From Candidatus Tectimicrobiota bacterium (GTDB lineage Bacteria; Tectomicrobia; Entotheonellia; Entotheonellales; Entotheonellaceae), in the NCBI GenBank assembly GCA_026005175.1, contig BPKO01000004.1:293397-357396 (forward strand): a stretch of 64,000 bases of DNA, in the 5' to 3' direction. Made by a program: the position numbers and the translations under genes. This document shows, in pieces, positions 34,686-42,950 of the stretch (position 1 is the first letter of the stretch; each line of letters begins with the position of its first letter). Below the pieces are notes generated by a model. It saw nothing but the letters and a program-made list of their open reading frames with translations. It searched no databases and was not told the DNA's origin.

Positions 34686-36178
34686 TCCAGAAAGAGCACG
34701 AAGACCGGCGGCAAGGCACCGCTTCGGACGCGGGCGATCTCCGCGTCCGAAGCGGTATCGAACACGAGCACTTCCGGCGTGGGCGTCTCCAAGTCGGCTA
34801 CCGCCAAGTAAAGCTCGCCGCGGCGGTTGACGGCAAAGTGCGGCATGAAGTCGTCGCGCGGACCCTCCAGGGTCGCCAACCGCTCGCCGGTGGTGGGATT
34901 GAACGCCACCAGGGCGTTTAGGAAGCTGGCGTCGGTCACCACGGCAAACCCCTTGTCGGCAGAAATCACCTGGAAGTGGGTGATGTCACCCCCCAGGGCC
35001 GCCTCGGTGACGACAAACTCGACGCTTCCGGTAGCCGGGTCGATGGCCTCGATGCCGCCGTCGAGGACGCCAAAGTCGCCGACAGAGCTCACCAGAAGGC
35101 GGCCGCCGCGCACTTCCGGGCTAAACTGCAAAAAAGAAAAGGGATTGGTGCCGTTGAGCGGGATGACGTCGACAACGCTGTCGCTTGCAGGATCGATCAC
35201 CACCACCTCGCCCGGTGCCACTCTCCTGACCGGAAAGCCGGTGGTGAAGTCGAGGTGCTGCAGGAGGACGTAGAGCAGGCCCTCGTGCACCAGCATGCGA
35301 TAGAGCTCGGGCACCCCGTCCAAGTCCTCCGGCTTGGTGAAGCCGCTCAGGTCGATGGTGCCCCGCGCCTCCAGGGTGTCAGGATCGAGGATGAGCAGCT
35401 CGGCCGACTTCAGGCGGCTGACATAGGCCTTGCCGGCCGCAAAGGCGATGTCTTGCGGGTTGCTGCCCGGCTCCACCGACTGCTGCGCTACCGTGGTGTA
35501 GCCTTGTGCCGGGTCGAGGATCTGGATGTTGTCCTGGCCCAGGCGGTTGACGACGTAAATGCGCCCCTGGTGGGCGCGGGCCAGGGCGTCGCTGTGCACG
35601 CCGCCCAGGACGATATCCGCAAAGAGGCGGCGCGTGGCGAGATCGATCACCGAGTAGGAGCCGGTGGCAAAGTCGCTGGTGAGCACGAAGGCCACCTCTG
35701 TGGTGGGCGGAGCGGCAGCAGGGCTGGGCGGTTGCGAGGTGGAGGTGGCGTCGGTGGCAGGATCGCGCACCTGCAGGCGGCCCTCAGCATCGACGCGGCA
35801 CTCGCGCGGCAACGTCTCTTCGGGTTGCAGCTCGGGGAAGGTCCCGGGGTCAAACGTGCTGGCGGCGATGGCAAAGCTGCAGGAAGCGACGGTAACCGTG
35901 CCCTGGGCCGTGTCGCCTGCGGCCACCAGGGAAAAGGGGCCGGTATTGGGGTTGCCGTCGCCGTCGGCGGCAAAGTCGCCAAACGTCAGGGTGACGGCCT
36001 GGCCGGCCAGGGCGGCGGCAAACGCCCGGCCGTCGGCAAAGACAAATTCCCGCCCGCTCAGGTCGGCAGGGGTGGCGCTGCGCTGCGCCTCCTCGTCGCC
36101 GTCGCAGCCCAGCAGGGCCACGGCCGCCAGGGCGGCGACAAGGACCAGCGCAGGGGCAAGGGTGCGTCGTGGCATCAT
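34682..36178 (-). CDS. Beta-propeller lipoprotein, BtuG-like candidate
   Basis: 498 residues. Signal with lipobox (ALAAVALLGC). After a roughly 150-residue N-terminal region and a Ser/Pro linker, residues about 165-498 form a repeating propeller of the YncE/YVTN kind: SYSVIDLATRRLFADIVLGG, GRIYVVNRLGQDNIQILDP, GKAYVSRLKSAELLILDPD, GGIEAIDPATGSVEFVV, ELYLAVADLETPTPEVLVFD. It lies 14 bp after the TonB-dependent receptor gene behind a cobalamin riboswitch. In Bacteroides the lipoprotein propeller BtuG captures B12 on top of BtuB; this gene has the same build and position. Homology to BtuG itself is not shown. ATG 36178 is preceded by GGAG. Confidence 0.72.
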   Translation of the reverse strand: MMPRRTLAPALVLVAALAAVALLGCDGDEEAQRSATPADLSGREFVFADGRAFAAALAGQAVTLTFGDFAADGDGNPNTGPFSLVAAGDTAQGTVTVASCSFAIAASTFDPGTFPELQPEETLPRECRVDAEGRLQVRDPATDATSTSQPPSPAAAPPTTEVAFVLTSDFATGSYSVIDLATRRLFADIVLGGVHSDALARAHQGRIYVVNRLGQDNIQILDPAQGYTTVAQQSVEPGSNPQDIAFAAGKAYVSRLKSAELLILDPDTLEARGTIDLSGFTKPEDLDGVPELYRMLVHEGLLYVLLQHLDFTTGFPVRRVAPGEVVVIDPASDSVVDVIPLNGTNPFSFLQFSPEVRGGRLLVSSVGDFGVLDGGIEAIDPATGSVEFVVTEAALGGDITHFQVISADKGFAVVTDASFLNALVAFNPTTGERLATLEGPRDDFMPHFAVNRRGELYLAVADLETPTPEVLVFDTASDAEIARVRSGALPPVFVLFLE

Positions 36179-36191
36179 GGCAGGTCTCCTC

Positions 36192-38210
36192 TCACAGTCT
36201 TCCCTCGGCGGTGACGAAAAAGGCCCGGCCGGGGAGGGGAAAGCCGCGGAAGTCCTCAACTTGCTCGTCAGTGAGGTTTTTGGCCTCGAAGGTGAGCTTG
36301 AGCCGCCGCCCCAGGGGCAGCACCGTGAGGCGCACGGCGTGCAGCAGCCGCGCGCCGACGACAAACGCGCCGGCCCGGTCGAGGCGGTTTTTGCCCAGGT
36401 AATCGAGCTCGTAGGCCACCTCGCCCAGGCGGGTGCCCAGCGCCAGGCCCTGGTGCAGCTCGTGGCGCGGCCGCCCGGGCAAGGGGTTGCCGCGGCTGAA
36501 GGTGTTGCTGGTGTCGCGGGCCTCCTGGAAGGTGTAGTTGCCATACAGGCGCAGCAGCTCCCCCAGGTGCACGCTCCAGCTCACCTCGTGGCCGCGGATC
36601 TCGGCAGCGCCGATGTTGCGCGCCTGCGCTGTGGTCTGCGAGTTCTGCACGAAGACGATGAGGTCCTCGGCATCGCTGGCAAAGTAGGCGTACTCGAGGA
36701 ACAGCCGCCGCAGGAAGCCCAGGCGCTGCCGCTCGAGCACGAAGCCCACGTCCCAGTTGAAGCTGCGCTCTGCCACCAGCTCCGGGTTGCCCAGGGTGGT
36801 GCCGCGGTCGCCAAACAGCTCGAGCAGCGTGGGCACGCGTGTGAAGTGGCCGAGGTTGCCCTTGAGGTCGAGAAACGACGTCAGGCGCAGCTTGACCCCC
36901 AGGCTGGGGCTCACCAGATGCTCCTGGTCGCGGCGGCCGGTGGCAAGGGGCAGCGTGCCAAAGGCGGGCTGGGCCCCGAAGTCGCTGGCCACGAACTGGT
37001 AGCGCAGCAACGGGCGCAGGCTCAGGCGCTGGTGGAAAAACTGCAGCTCGTTTTGCAGCGCGGCAAGGAGCTGCACCCGCTGCTGCAGCGGCCCCTCGCG
37101 CGCCGGCTCGCCGCGCTGCCGCGGCAGGCGGTCGACGGTGCGAAAGGTCTCGTAGCGCCCCTCCAGCAACACCCCCACCCGCGACCAGGGAGCCAGGCGC
37201 AGGGTGAGCTGCCCGCTGGCGCTCACGGCATAGGTGGTGTTGACGTCGTCTTGCACGCCGACGCCGATGGTGCCCTCGGGGTCGCGAAAATCCTCGCGCT
37301 GCCACAGCAGCGCCACCTGCAGCGCCAGGTCGGCCAGGGGCCAGGGCACGCCCGCCTTTTCCAGCCGCAGGGTGACCACGTCGCGCCAGAGGTCGAGGCG
37401 GGCGGTCTCGGACTGGATGCTGGCCTGCCCCGGCACCCCCTGGTCTTTGGTGAAAAAGTCGTTGGCCAGGGTGAGCAGCCAGCCGGCCAGCACCGCCTCG
37501 CCCTTGGCGTGCACGGTAAAGGCGCGAAAGTCGTTGTTGATGCGCGGCGTGACGAAGTCGTCGTCTGGATTAAAGGGCGTGCCGTTGTCGCTGCGAAACT
37601 CGAAGTCGTTGGCGCTCTCCGTGTAGTTAAAAAGCAGCAAGTAGCCCAGGCGCGCCAGGGACTGCGAGCGGTAGAGGGTAAAGCGGCGGGTGGCAAAGGA
37701 GCCGTAGGAGCCGCTGAGGCCGGTCACCGCCTGGCCGGCCACCGGCCGCGTCACCAAGTGAATGGCGCCGCCGATGCTGCCGGCCCCCAGGTGCAGGGGG
37801 GTGAAGCCGCGGTACACCTCGATACGCGCCAGGTTGTCAAGGGGCAAGTCGCCAAGGTCCACCAGCCCGGCGTGGGCGCGGTTGAGCAGCACGCCGTCGA
37901 GGTAGACCTCCACCTGGCTGGGCGTAGAGCCGCGAATCGACACCGTGGAAAAGGCGCCCAGGCCGCCAAAGCGGCGCACCTGCACGCCAACGCTCTCGGC
38001 GAGCAAGTCGGCCACGCTCTCCACCCTGGCCGTGGCGTCTTCGGTGTCGATGACGGTGGCAAAAACCGACGTCTGGCGCGCCAGCTGCGCCGCTTCCAGG
38101 CGCGGGGCGCGCACTTCCACCGGCGGCAGGGCGACGGGAGGCTGGGCAGCGGCCAGGCCGGCGGTGAGGGCCAAGCCAGCGGCCAAGGCGCAAGCGGCAA
38201 GGATCCGCAC
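36192..38210 (-). CDS. btuB: TonB-dependent outer-membrane receptor, BtuB-like
   Basis: About 672 residues from GTG 38210, with TCCTCC (GGAGGA on the coding strand) seven bases upstream; longer in-frame starts lie inside the terminator region. Signal peptide (ILAACALAAGLALTAG...AAAQ), plug domain (LADLLAESVGVQVRRFGGLG, TVSIRGSTPSQVEVYLDGVLL, IGGAIHLVTRP), and a 22-strand type barrel ending FPLPGRAFFVTAEGRL with the terminal aromatic region. The substrate is assigned from the cobalamin riboswitch upstream; cobamide uptake across the outer membrane. First gene of a three-gene operon. Confidence 0.88.
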   Translation of the reverse strand: MRILAACALAAGLALTAGLAAAQPPVALPPVEVRAPRLEAAQLARQTSVFATVIDTEDATARVESVADLLAESVGVQVRRFGGLGAFSTVSIRGSTPSQVEVYLDGVLLNRAHAGLVDLGDLPLDNLARIEVYRGFTPLHLGAGSIGGAIHLVTRPVAGQAVTGLSGSYGSFATRRFTLYRSQSLARLGYLLLFNYTESANDFEFRSDNGTPFNPDDDFVTPRINNDFRAFTVHAKGEAVLAGWLLTLANDFFTKDQGVPGQASIQSETARLDLWRDVVTLRLEKAGVPWPLADLALQVALLWQREDFRDPEGTIGVGVQDDVNTTYAVSASGQLTLRLAPWSRVGVLLEGRYETFRTVDRLPRQRGEPAREGPLQQRVQLLAALQNELQFFHQRLSLRPLLRYQFVASDFGAQPAFGTLPLATGRRDQEHLVSPSLGVKLRLTSFLDLKGNLGHFTRVPTLLELFGDRGTTLGNPELVAERSFNWDVGFVLERQRLGFLRRLFLEYAYFASDAEDLIVFVQNSQTTAQARNIGAAEIRGHEVSWSVHLGELLRLYGNYTFQEARDTSNTFSRGNPLPGRPRHELHQGLALGTRLGEVAYELDYLGKNRLDRAGAFVVGARLLHAVRLTVLPLGRRLKLTFEAKNLTDEQVEDFRGFPLPGRAFFVTAEGRL

Positions 38211-38272
38211 GACACATCCTCCCTGCAGGGGCAGGCAGCACGGGAGGAGGTCGTCAGTGCACGGCAGGCACG

Positions 38273-38297
38273 AAAAACCCCACCGCACCGGGTGGGG
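38273..38297 (-). terminator. Intrinsic terminator downstream of the cobalamin riboswitch
   Basis: On the minus strand a CCCCACC...GGTGGGG stem (38297-38291 with 38284-38278, 6-base loop) is followed by five T residues (38277-38273). It lies between the aptamer and the receptor start, as expected for a riboswitch that ends transcription when B12 is bound. Confidence 0.8.
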
Positions 38298-38348
38298 GAT
38301 CAGGCACTGGGGCTACTGACGCCTTCCCCTCGAAAGGTGCAGCAGCAA

Positions 38349-38522
38349 GAAAGTCAGGCAGGTCTCCTGGCTCGCGGCTGTGGCCTACTCTCTGCGCCTT
38401 CCCAAGGCCGGCCGGCCTCAGTGGCCTGTGCAGATTTCGTTCCGCTTACAGTTGCGGGGCAGCGATGGCTTTGCACCATCTTCCCTGGCCCCAGCGCAGG
38501 GCTGGGGCACGACCTGACTTTC
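38349..38522 (-). promoter_or_regulatory. Cobalamin (AdoCbl-type) riboswitch
   Basis: On the minus strand the B12 box AGCCAGGAGACCTGCC occupies 38372-38357. Upstream come GGGAA and GGTG elements (near 38485-38473), then GCCCCGCAACTGTAA and GCCACTG, all conserved in the family. The ends pair as P1 (GAAAGTCAGG at 38522-38513 with CCTGACTTTC at 38358-38349, ten perfect base pairs). It precedes the terminator and the TonB-dependent receptor. High B12 should switch the operon off. Confidence 0.95.
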
Positions 38523-38543
38523 ATGTATACTGTGCTGGCCACC

Positions 38544-38573
38544 AGGGTAGCGCAGCCGCTCGCCCCCTGTCAA
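38544..38573 (-). promoter_or_regulatory. Candidate promoter of the riboswitch operon
   Basis: A perfect -35 box TTGACA on the minus strand (38573-38568) is followed after 18 bases by TACCCT (38549-38544), a weak -10. A start about seven bases on would place the P1 stem near the 5' end of the transcript. The plus-strand amidohydrolase promoter must share this short region. Confidence 0.45.
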
Positions 38574-38595
38574 CCCCAAAAGAAAGGAGCGGGTC

Positions 38596-39636
38596 ATGGC
38601 GGTCATCGACGTCCACTGCCACCTCGTGCCCCCGCGTTGCCTGCCCATGGAAGCCGTGGCCCCCGACGGCCGCACTTACGGCCTGCGCCTGGGACGCGAC
38701 GCCCAGGGCGCGCCGTGCCCGGTGGTCAACGGCCAGCCCAACCGCAACTGCGATCCCGAGCAGCTCTGGAACCTGGAGCGGCGGCTGCGCGACATGGACG
38801 CCGCCGGCGTCGAGGTGCAGGTGCTCAGCCCGCCGCCGTTTTTGCTGTTTTATGCCTTGCCTTCCCACACCGCGCAGGAGTATGCCCGGCGCTTCAACGC
38901 CGCTCTGGCCGAGATCACCACAGCGCGCCCCGACCGCTTCCGCGGCATGGCCACCGTCCCCCTGCAGGACCCCGAGCGCGCTGCCGCCGAGCTCGAGTAC
39001 GCCATCACCGAGCTGGGCCTGCACGGGGTGGAGATCGGCACCAACGTCAACGGCCTCAACCTCGACGAGCCGCGCTTTGCGCCGTTTTTCGAGACCGTGC
39101 AGCGCCTGGCGGTGCCCGTCTTCGTGCACCCGCACGCCGTGGCCGGCCAGGAGCGCCTGCAGCGCTACTACCTGGGCAACCTCATCGGCAACCCGCTCGA
39201 TACCACCATTTGCATTGCCAGCCTGATTTTTGGCGGGGTGCTCGACGCCTTTCCGGGGCTCAAGCTCATCTTTGCCCACGGCGGCGGCCAGGCCCCTTAC
39301 CTCGTGGGGCGCTGGGACCGCGGCCACGCCGTGCGGCCGGAGTGCCAGGCGCTGCCGCAGCCGCCCAGCGCGTACCTGCAGCGGCTCTACTTCGACACCC
39401 TGTGCCACCGCCCGCAGGCGCTGCACTACCTGCTGCTCACCGTGGGCGCCAGCCGGCTCGTCCTGGGCACTGACTACCCCTTCGACATGGGCGACCCGCA
39501 GCCCCAGGCCACCCTGGCTGCGCTGCCGGCGGCAGAGCGGGCGGCGGTGGCAGGCGAAACGGCGGCGCGGCTTTACGGCATCGGCGACGGCGCAGGAAGG
39601 ACGCCGGCCAGCAAGGCCCGCAGCACCACGCGGTAG
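38596..39636 (+). CDS. Amidohydrolase family protein (ACMSD-like TIM-barrel)
   Basis: 346 residues. DVHCHLVPP at the N-terminus gives the HxH metal ligands; VFVHPHAV, LIFAHGGGQAPYL and VLGTDYPFDMG supply the later His and Asp residues. This is the amidohydrolase-2 group, which includes 2-amino-3-carboxymuconate semialdehyde decarboxylase and related aromatic-acid decarboxylases. The ATG at 38596 follows AAAGGAG. Divergent from the B12 operon. Its last 64 bases overlap the end of a convergent gene, which is unusual but both frames look genuine. Confidence 0.88.
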   Translation: MAVIDVHCHLVPPRCLPMEAVAPDGRTYGLRLGRDAQGAPCPVVNGQPNRNCDPEQLWNLERRLRDMDAAGVEVQVLSPPPFLLFYALPSHTAQEYARRFNAALAEITTARPDRFRGMATVPLQDPERAAAELEYAITELGLHGVEIGTNVNGLNLDEPRFAPFFETVQRLAVPVFVHPHAVAGQERLQRYYLGNLIGNPLDTTICIASLIFGGVLDAFPGLKLIFAHGGGQAPYLVGRWDRGHAVRPECQALPQPPSAYLQRLYFDTLCHRPQALHYLLLTVGASRLVLGTDYPFDMGDPQPQATLAALPAAERAAVAGETAARLYGIGDGAGRTPASKARSTTR

Positions 39637-40115
39637 TGCGGGGCGCTGGCCGCCCGGTAACCCGCACTGTGCGACACGGGAGGAAAGCCGGCCGTGGCCT
39701 GCTGCAGCCAGAACTGCGCGAGCTGCTCAGGCAAGTAGCGGCGCGCCCAGGGGGAGGCGCGAAACCACGCCCAGTAGCGCTGCAAGTCGGCAAGGGTGCC
39801 GGGGCGAAACTGCTGCCCCGTCTGCCGCCAGGCCCGCCACAGGGCCCGCACGTCGCCGCCGTGCTGCACAAAAGGCTGCAGGTTGACGCGGCACAGCAGC
39901 GGCGACACCGGCTCGAGCAGCGGCAGAGACGAGGGGGTGGTGGGAAGCTCGATGAGCTCCTGGTAAAAGCGCATGCGGGCGCTTGCCAGGTCGATGAGGG
40001 CATGCTCGGGGCCAAAAACCGCCTGGTAGAGCAGCTTGTAGACGTCCTGCGGCGCCAGCAGCCGGTGCTGGCGGAAGTGCGCCGCCAACGTCGCCGCCAG
40101 CTGCTCAGGGGTCAT
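39573..40115 (-). CDS. Conserved protein of unknown function
   Basis: 180 residues. Contains YKLLYQAVFGPEHALIDLAS and a later region with LIELPTTPSSLPLLEPVSP and NLQPFVQHGGD. I recall similar short proteins of unknown function in other bacteria, but can name no family. The ATG lies inside the mtaB end (11-bp overlap), so it is coupled to mtaB. The 3' end overlaps the amidohydrolase by 64 bp; the frame might truly end earlier if a base is wrong here. Confidence 0.6.
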   Translation of the reverse strand: MTPEQLAATLAAHFRQHRLLAPQDVYKLLYQAVFGPEHALIDLASARMRFYQELIELPTTPSSLPLLEPVSPLLCRVNLQPFVQHGGDVRALWRAWRQTGQQFRPGTLADLQRYWAWFRASPWARRYLPEQLAQFWLQQATAGFPPVSHSAGYRAASAPHYRVVLRALLAGVLPAPSPMP

Positions 40116-41406
40116 GGTCGAGCAGGGTGCCGCGGGCCAGGCCGTGCTCGACGGCTTCCACCCTGACCGGCAGCAGGGCGTTGGCCAGCGCCTGCGCGCT
40201 TTCTACCCCTACCTTGACGTAGTTGTCGCTGAAGCCGGTGTAGAGGCCGTCTTCGCAGCGCTCGAAGAGCACGCGCAGGGTGCGGCCCACGAAGCGGCGG
40301 TAAAAAGCAGCCTTCTTGCGGGCGCTGAGCTCGCGCAGGAGGCGGCTGCGCGCCTGCACCACCGGCGGCGGCACCTTGTCGGGATAGTGCTGCGCCGCCG
40401 TGTGCGGCCGCTCGGAGTACGGAAAGACGTGGATGTACGCCAGGGGCAAGTCGGCCAGCAAGGCGCGGGTGTTGGCAAACGCGCGCTCGTCCTCGCCGGG
40501 AAAGCCCACCATGGCGTCGGTGCCCAGGCAGACGTCGGGCACGCAGGCGGCGATGCGCTCGACGAGGGCGGCAAAGTCGGCACGCGTATAGCGCCGCCGC
40601 ATGCGGCGCAGCACCTCGTCGTCGCCACTCTGCAGCGGGATGTGCAGGTGCGGACAGAGCTTGCGCGAGGTGGCCATCCACTCCACCAGCCCTTCGGGAA
40701 GGGTGGTGGGCTCGATAGAGCTGATGCGCAGGCGCTCCAGGCCGGCAATCGCCTCCAGGGCCTGCACCACGGCGAGGAGGTCGTGGCCGTCGCTGCAGTA
40801 GGTGCCGATGTTGACCCCGGTGAGGACGATTTCGCGGTGGCCGCGGGCCACCAGCGCCTCGGCCTCGCGCACCAGGTCGTCGAGGCGGCGGCTGCGCGGC
40901 CCGCCGCGGGTAAAGGGGATGATGCAGAAGGCGCAGGCAAAGTTACAGCCGTCCTGGATCTTCAAGTTGGCCCGCGTCTCGCTGTAGCGTCCCACGGCGT
41001 CGAGGGTGAAGTCGCCGCGCTCGACGGGCTTGCGCCGCACCACGCGCGGCGTTTCCTCCTTGCGGGGCACGTCGAAGAGCTCGAGCAGGCGCAGCTTGTC
41101 GGCGTTGCCGACGATGAGGTCGACGCCCGGGATGCGCCGCAGCGCCTCGGCGTCGGCTTGCGCGTAGCAGCCGGTGACCACCACGTAGGCTTGCGGTGAG
41201 CGGCGCAGCACCGCGCGCACCACCTGGCGGCACTGGGCCGCAGCGCTCTCGGTGACGGCACAGGTGTTGATGACGCACACGTCGGTGTCGTCACCAAAGT
41301 CGACGATCTGGTACCCCCGGGCGGCAAAGGTGGCGCTCAAGGTGGCCGTCTCCGCCTGGTTGAGGCGGCAGCCCAGGGTGTAAAACGAGGCCCGCAAGGG
41401 GGTCAT
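40105..41406 (-). CDS. mtaB: tRNA (t6A37) methylthiotransferase MtaB
   Basis: 433 residues. Converts t6A to ms2t6A at position 37 of tRNA. Three domains: UPF0004 N-terminal cluster domain (YTLGCRLNQAET with Cys, VINTCAVTE, VVTGCYAQ), radical SAM domain with the CxxxCxxC motif CNFACAFC and TRGGPRSRRLDDLV, and a C-terminal TRAM-like region (VGRTLRVLFERCEDGLYTGF). The -RLNQ-ET pattern separates MtaB from MiaB and RimO. Full length, ATG 41406. Confidence 0.94.
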   Translation of the reverse strand: MTPLRASFYTLGCRLNQAETATLSATFAARGYQIVDFGDDTDVCVINTCAVTESAAAQCRQVVRAVLRRSPQAYVVVTGCYAQADAEALRRIPGVDLIVGNADKLRLLELFDVPRKEETPRVVRRKPVERGDFTLDAVGRYSETRANLKIQDGCNFACAFCIIPFTRGGPRSRRLDDLVREAEALVARGHREIVLTGVNIGTYCSDGHDLLAVVQALEAIAGLERLRISSIEPTTLPEGLVEWMATSRKLCPHLHIPLQSGDDEVLRRMRRRYTRADFAALVERIAACVPDVCLGTDAMVGFPGEDERAFANTRALLADLPLAYIHVFPYSERPHTAAQHYPDKVPPPVVQARSRLLRELSARKKAAFYRRFVGRTLRVLFERCEDGLYTGFSDNYVKVGVESAQALANALLPVRVEAVEHGLARGTLLDHDP

Positions 41407-41551
41407 GGGTGCCTCCGCGACGTGCTTGCGATGCTGTGATACTTCAGTATACCGGCTGGCGCGGCGCCTTGCATCTGCCCGGCGGCACGCCTTGCACCGG
41501 CGCCGACGAGGCTGGTATGCTTGTGCAGCACCCTTGCAGGGAGGAAAGGCC

Positions 41552-42031
41552 GTGGCACGCGAAGCCGTACGCGAGGCAGTGCCGCTGGACGCAGAGGCGC
41601 GGCAGCGCCGGCGCCATGCCGTGGCCGCCGTGGTTTACTTTCTCTACGGGATATTTTACCTCTTTGGCGCCCAGTACCTGATGAGCATGCAGGCGGCGGC
41701 GCGGGGCATGGCCAACCCGCAGCTGTTCTTCTTGATTGGGGCGGTGATTACCGTGCTGTTCCCGCTGCTCATCTACAGCCGCTTTGCCCTGGCCTTGTCG
41801 CTGGTGTGGCCGCCGCGGGCCCGCCGCACCACGCTTTACATCAACTTCACCTTGCTGCTCGGGCTGCTGGTGCTGGCGCGGGTGGTGGCGCTGCTGCGCG
41901 GCGGGCTTTTCCTCAAAACGCCGCTGCACACCGCCGGCTTGCTTATCGCTGCCTTTAACGCCGCCTGCCTTCTGTGGGCCGGCCTGAGCCGGCCGTGCTG
42001 GACGGCGCGTGAGGGAAAAGGAGACGCCTGA
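41552..42031 (+). CDS. Small polytopic membrane protein, unknown
   Basis: 159 residues from GTG 41552, which has GGGAGG seven bases upstream; the longer frame before it is Cys/Arg-rich and not coding-like. Four hydrophobic segments: AVAAVVYFLYGIFYLFGAQY, FFLIGAVITVLFPLLIYSRF, LYINFTLLLGLLVLARVVAL and the TAGLLIAAFNAACLLWAGL region. No recognised family. Precedes another small membrane protein by 2 bp and the HmuY-like gene, likely one operon. Confidence 0.65.
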   Translation: MAREAVREAVPLDAEARQRRRHAVAAVVYFLYGIFYLFGAQYLMSMQAAARGMANPQLFFLIGAVITVLFPLLIYSRFALALSLVWPPRARRTTLYINFTLLLGLLVLARVVALLRGGLFLKTPLHTAGLLIAAFNAACLLWAGLSRPCWTAREGKGDA

Positions 42032-42033
42032 GC

Positions 42034-42273
42034 ATGCGCTTCATCGACGGCTACCTGCTCCTGGGCCTGCTGGTGCACGTGGGCTTTCTGGGGCTGGTCG
42101 ACTGGCTGGGCTACCGCCACCTGGTGCGCCACGGCTACCACCCTTCCCTTTTGCTGCTCGCCTTGCTTAACGTGGCCATCGGCTTTGGGCTGTACTTCCT
42201 GGTCTTTTGCCCCCTGCGGCAGCGCGTGCAGCGCCGACGCCTGGCCCGCGCGCTGACCAGAGAGCTGCGCTAG
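42034..42273 (+). CDS. Small two-helix membrane protein, unknown
   Basis: 79 residues with two hydrophobic helices (YLLLGLLVHVGFLGLVDWLG and LLLLALLNVAIGFGLYFLVF) and a basic tail (RQRVQRRRLARALTRELR), so N- and C-termini probably face the cytoplasm. ATG 42034 comes 2 bp after the preceding stop. Position between a membrane protein and a HmuY-like lipoprotein suggests a shared role, unknown. Confidence 0.6.
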   Translation: MRFIDGYLLLGLLVHVGFLGLVDWLGYRHLVRHGYHPSLLLLALLNVAIGFGLYFLVFCPLRQRVQRRRLARALTRELR

Positions 42274-42281
42274 AGACGGCC

Positions 42282-42950
42282 ATGCCACGGTACCGCCTTT
42301 GGCAACTGGCGCTCTTGCTGGCCGTACTGCTGCTGGGCTGCACGCGCGAGGGCGCCCAAGACGCGCAAGGCGGCGTGCCCACGTTCAGCCCCTCGCCGTC
42401 CCGACCACAAGAAGTTGGGGCGCGCCTGGTGGGTCCGGTGGTGTACACGGTGGACGCGCGCTCCAAAGAGATCTGGATGTACTTTGACTTTTCGCGCGGC
42501 GCCGTGGTGCCGGTGCAGGATCCCAAGCGCGACGAGTGGGACCTGGCCTTCCAGCGCCACGCCATCCGCACCAACGGCGGCGATACCAATCCGGCCGGGC
42601 AGGCGGCGGTGGCGGTGCTCGAGGGGGTCGACTTTGCTGCCGTGACCCGCGTGCCGCCCGACGCCCGCTTCGTCCGCGACGTGCGCGGCAAAAATCGCCT
42701 CTCGTCTTACAACCCGGCTTTTTATAAGTGGTACCACTACGACTACCTCTCCCACACCCTGACGCCCAAGCCGGTGGTGTACCTCGTGCGCACCCAAGAC
42801 GGCAAGTACGCCAAGCTGCGCATCCTTAGCTACTACTGCAAGGGGAAAGAGGCCGGCTGCCTTACCTTCGAGTACGTCTACCAGGGCGACGGCAGCCCCA
42901 ACCTGGCGGCCCCGGCGGTGGGTCTGGGGAGGACGCCGGCGGCTTCCTAG
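42282..42950 (+). CDS. HmuY-like lipoprotein
   Basis: 222 residues. Lipoprotein signal with lipobox LLLGC near residue 20. The mature part looks like a HmuY domain: YFDFSRGAVVPVQDPKRDEW, DLAFQRHAIRTNGGDTNPAG and the C-terminal strand pattern VYLVRTQDGKYAKLRILSYY and CLTFEYVYQGD. HmuY-type proteins bind heme at the surface in Porphyromonas; others of the family are uncharacterised. The heme-ligand histidines cannot be fixed by eye. Preceded by two small membrane proteins on the same strand. Family call is from remembered pattern, so moderate. Confidence 0.68.
   Translation: MPRYRLWQLALLLAVLLLGCTREGAQDAQGGVPTFSPSPSRPQEVGARLVGPVVYTVDARSKEIWMYFDFSRGAVVPVQDPKRDEWDLAFQRHAIRTNGGDTNPAGQAAVAVLEGVDFAAVTRVPPDARFVRDVRGKNRLSSYNPAFYKWYHYDYLSHTLTPKPVVYLVRTQDGKYAKLRILSYYCKGKEAGCLTFEYVYQGDGSPNLAAPAVGLGRTPAAS

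Noticed and set aside
35664-39473. A very long plus-strand open frame (1269 codons) through the B12 operon
   Set aside because: It is antisense to the riboswitch, receptor and lipoprotein genes, has no recognisable domain, and arises because GC-rich codon bias leaves few stops on the opposite strand.
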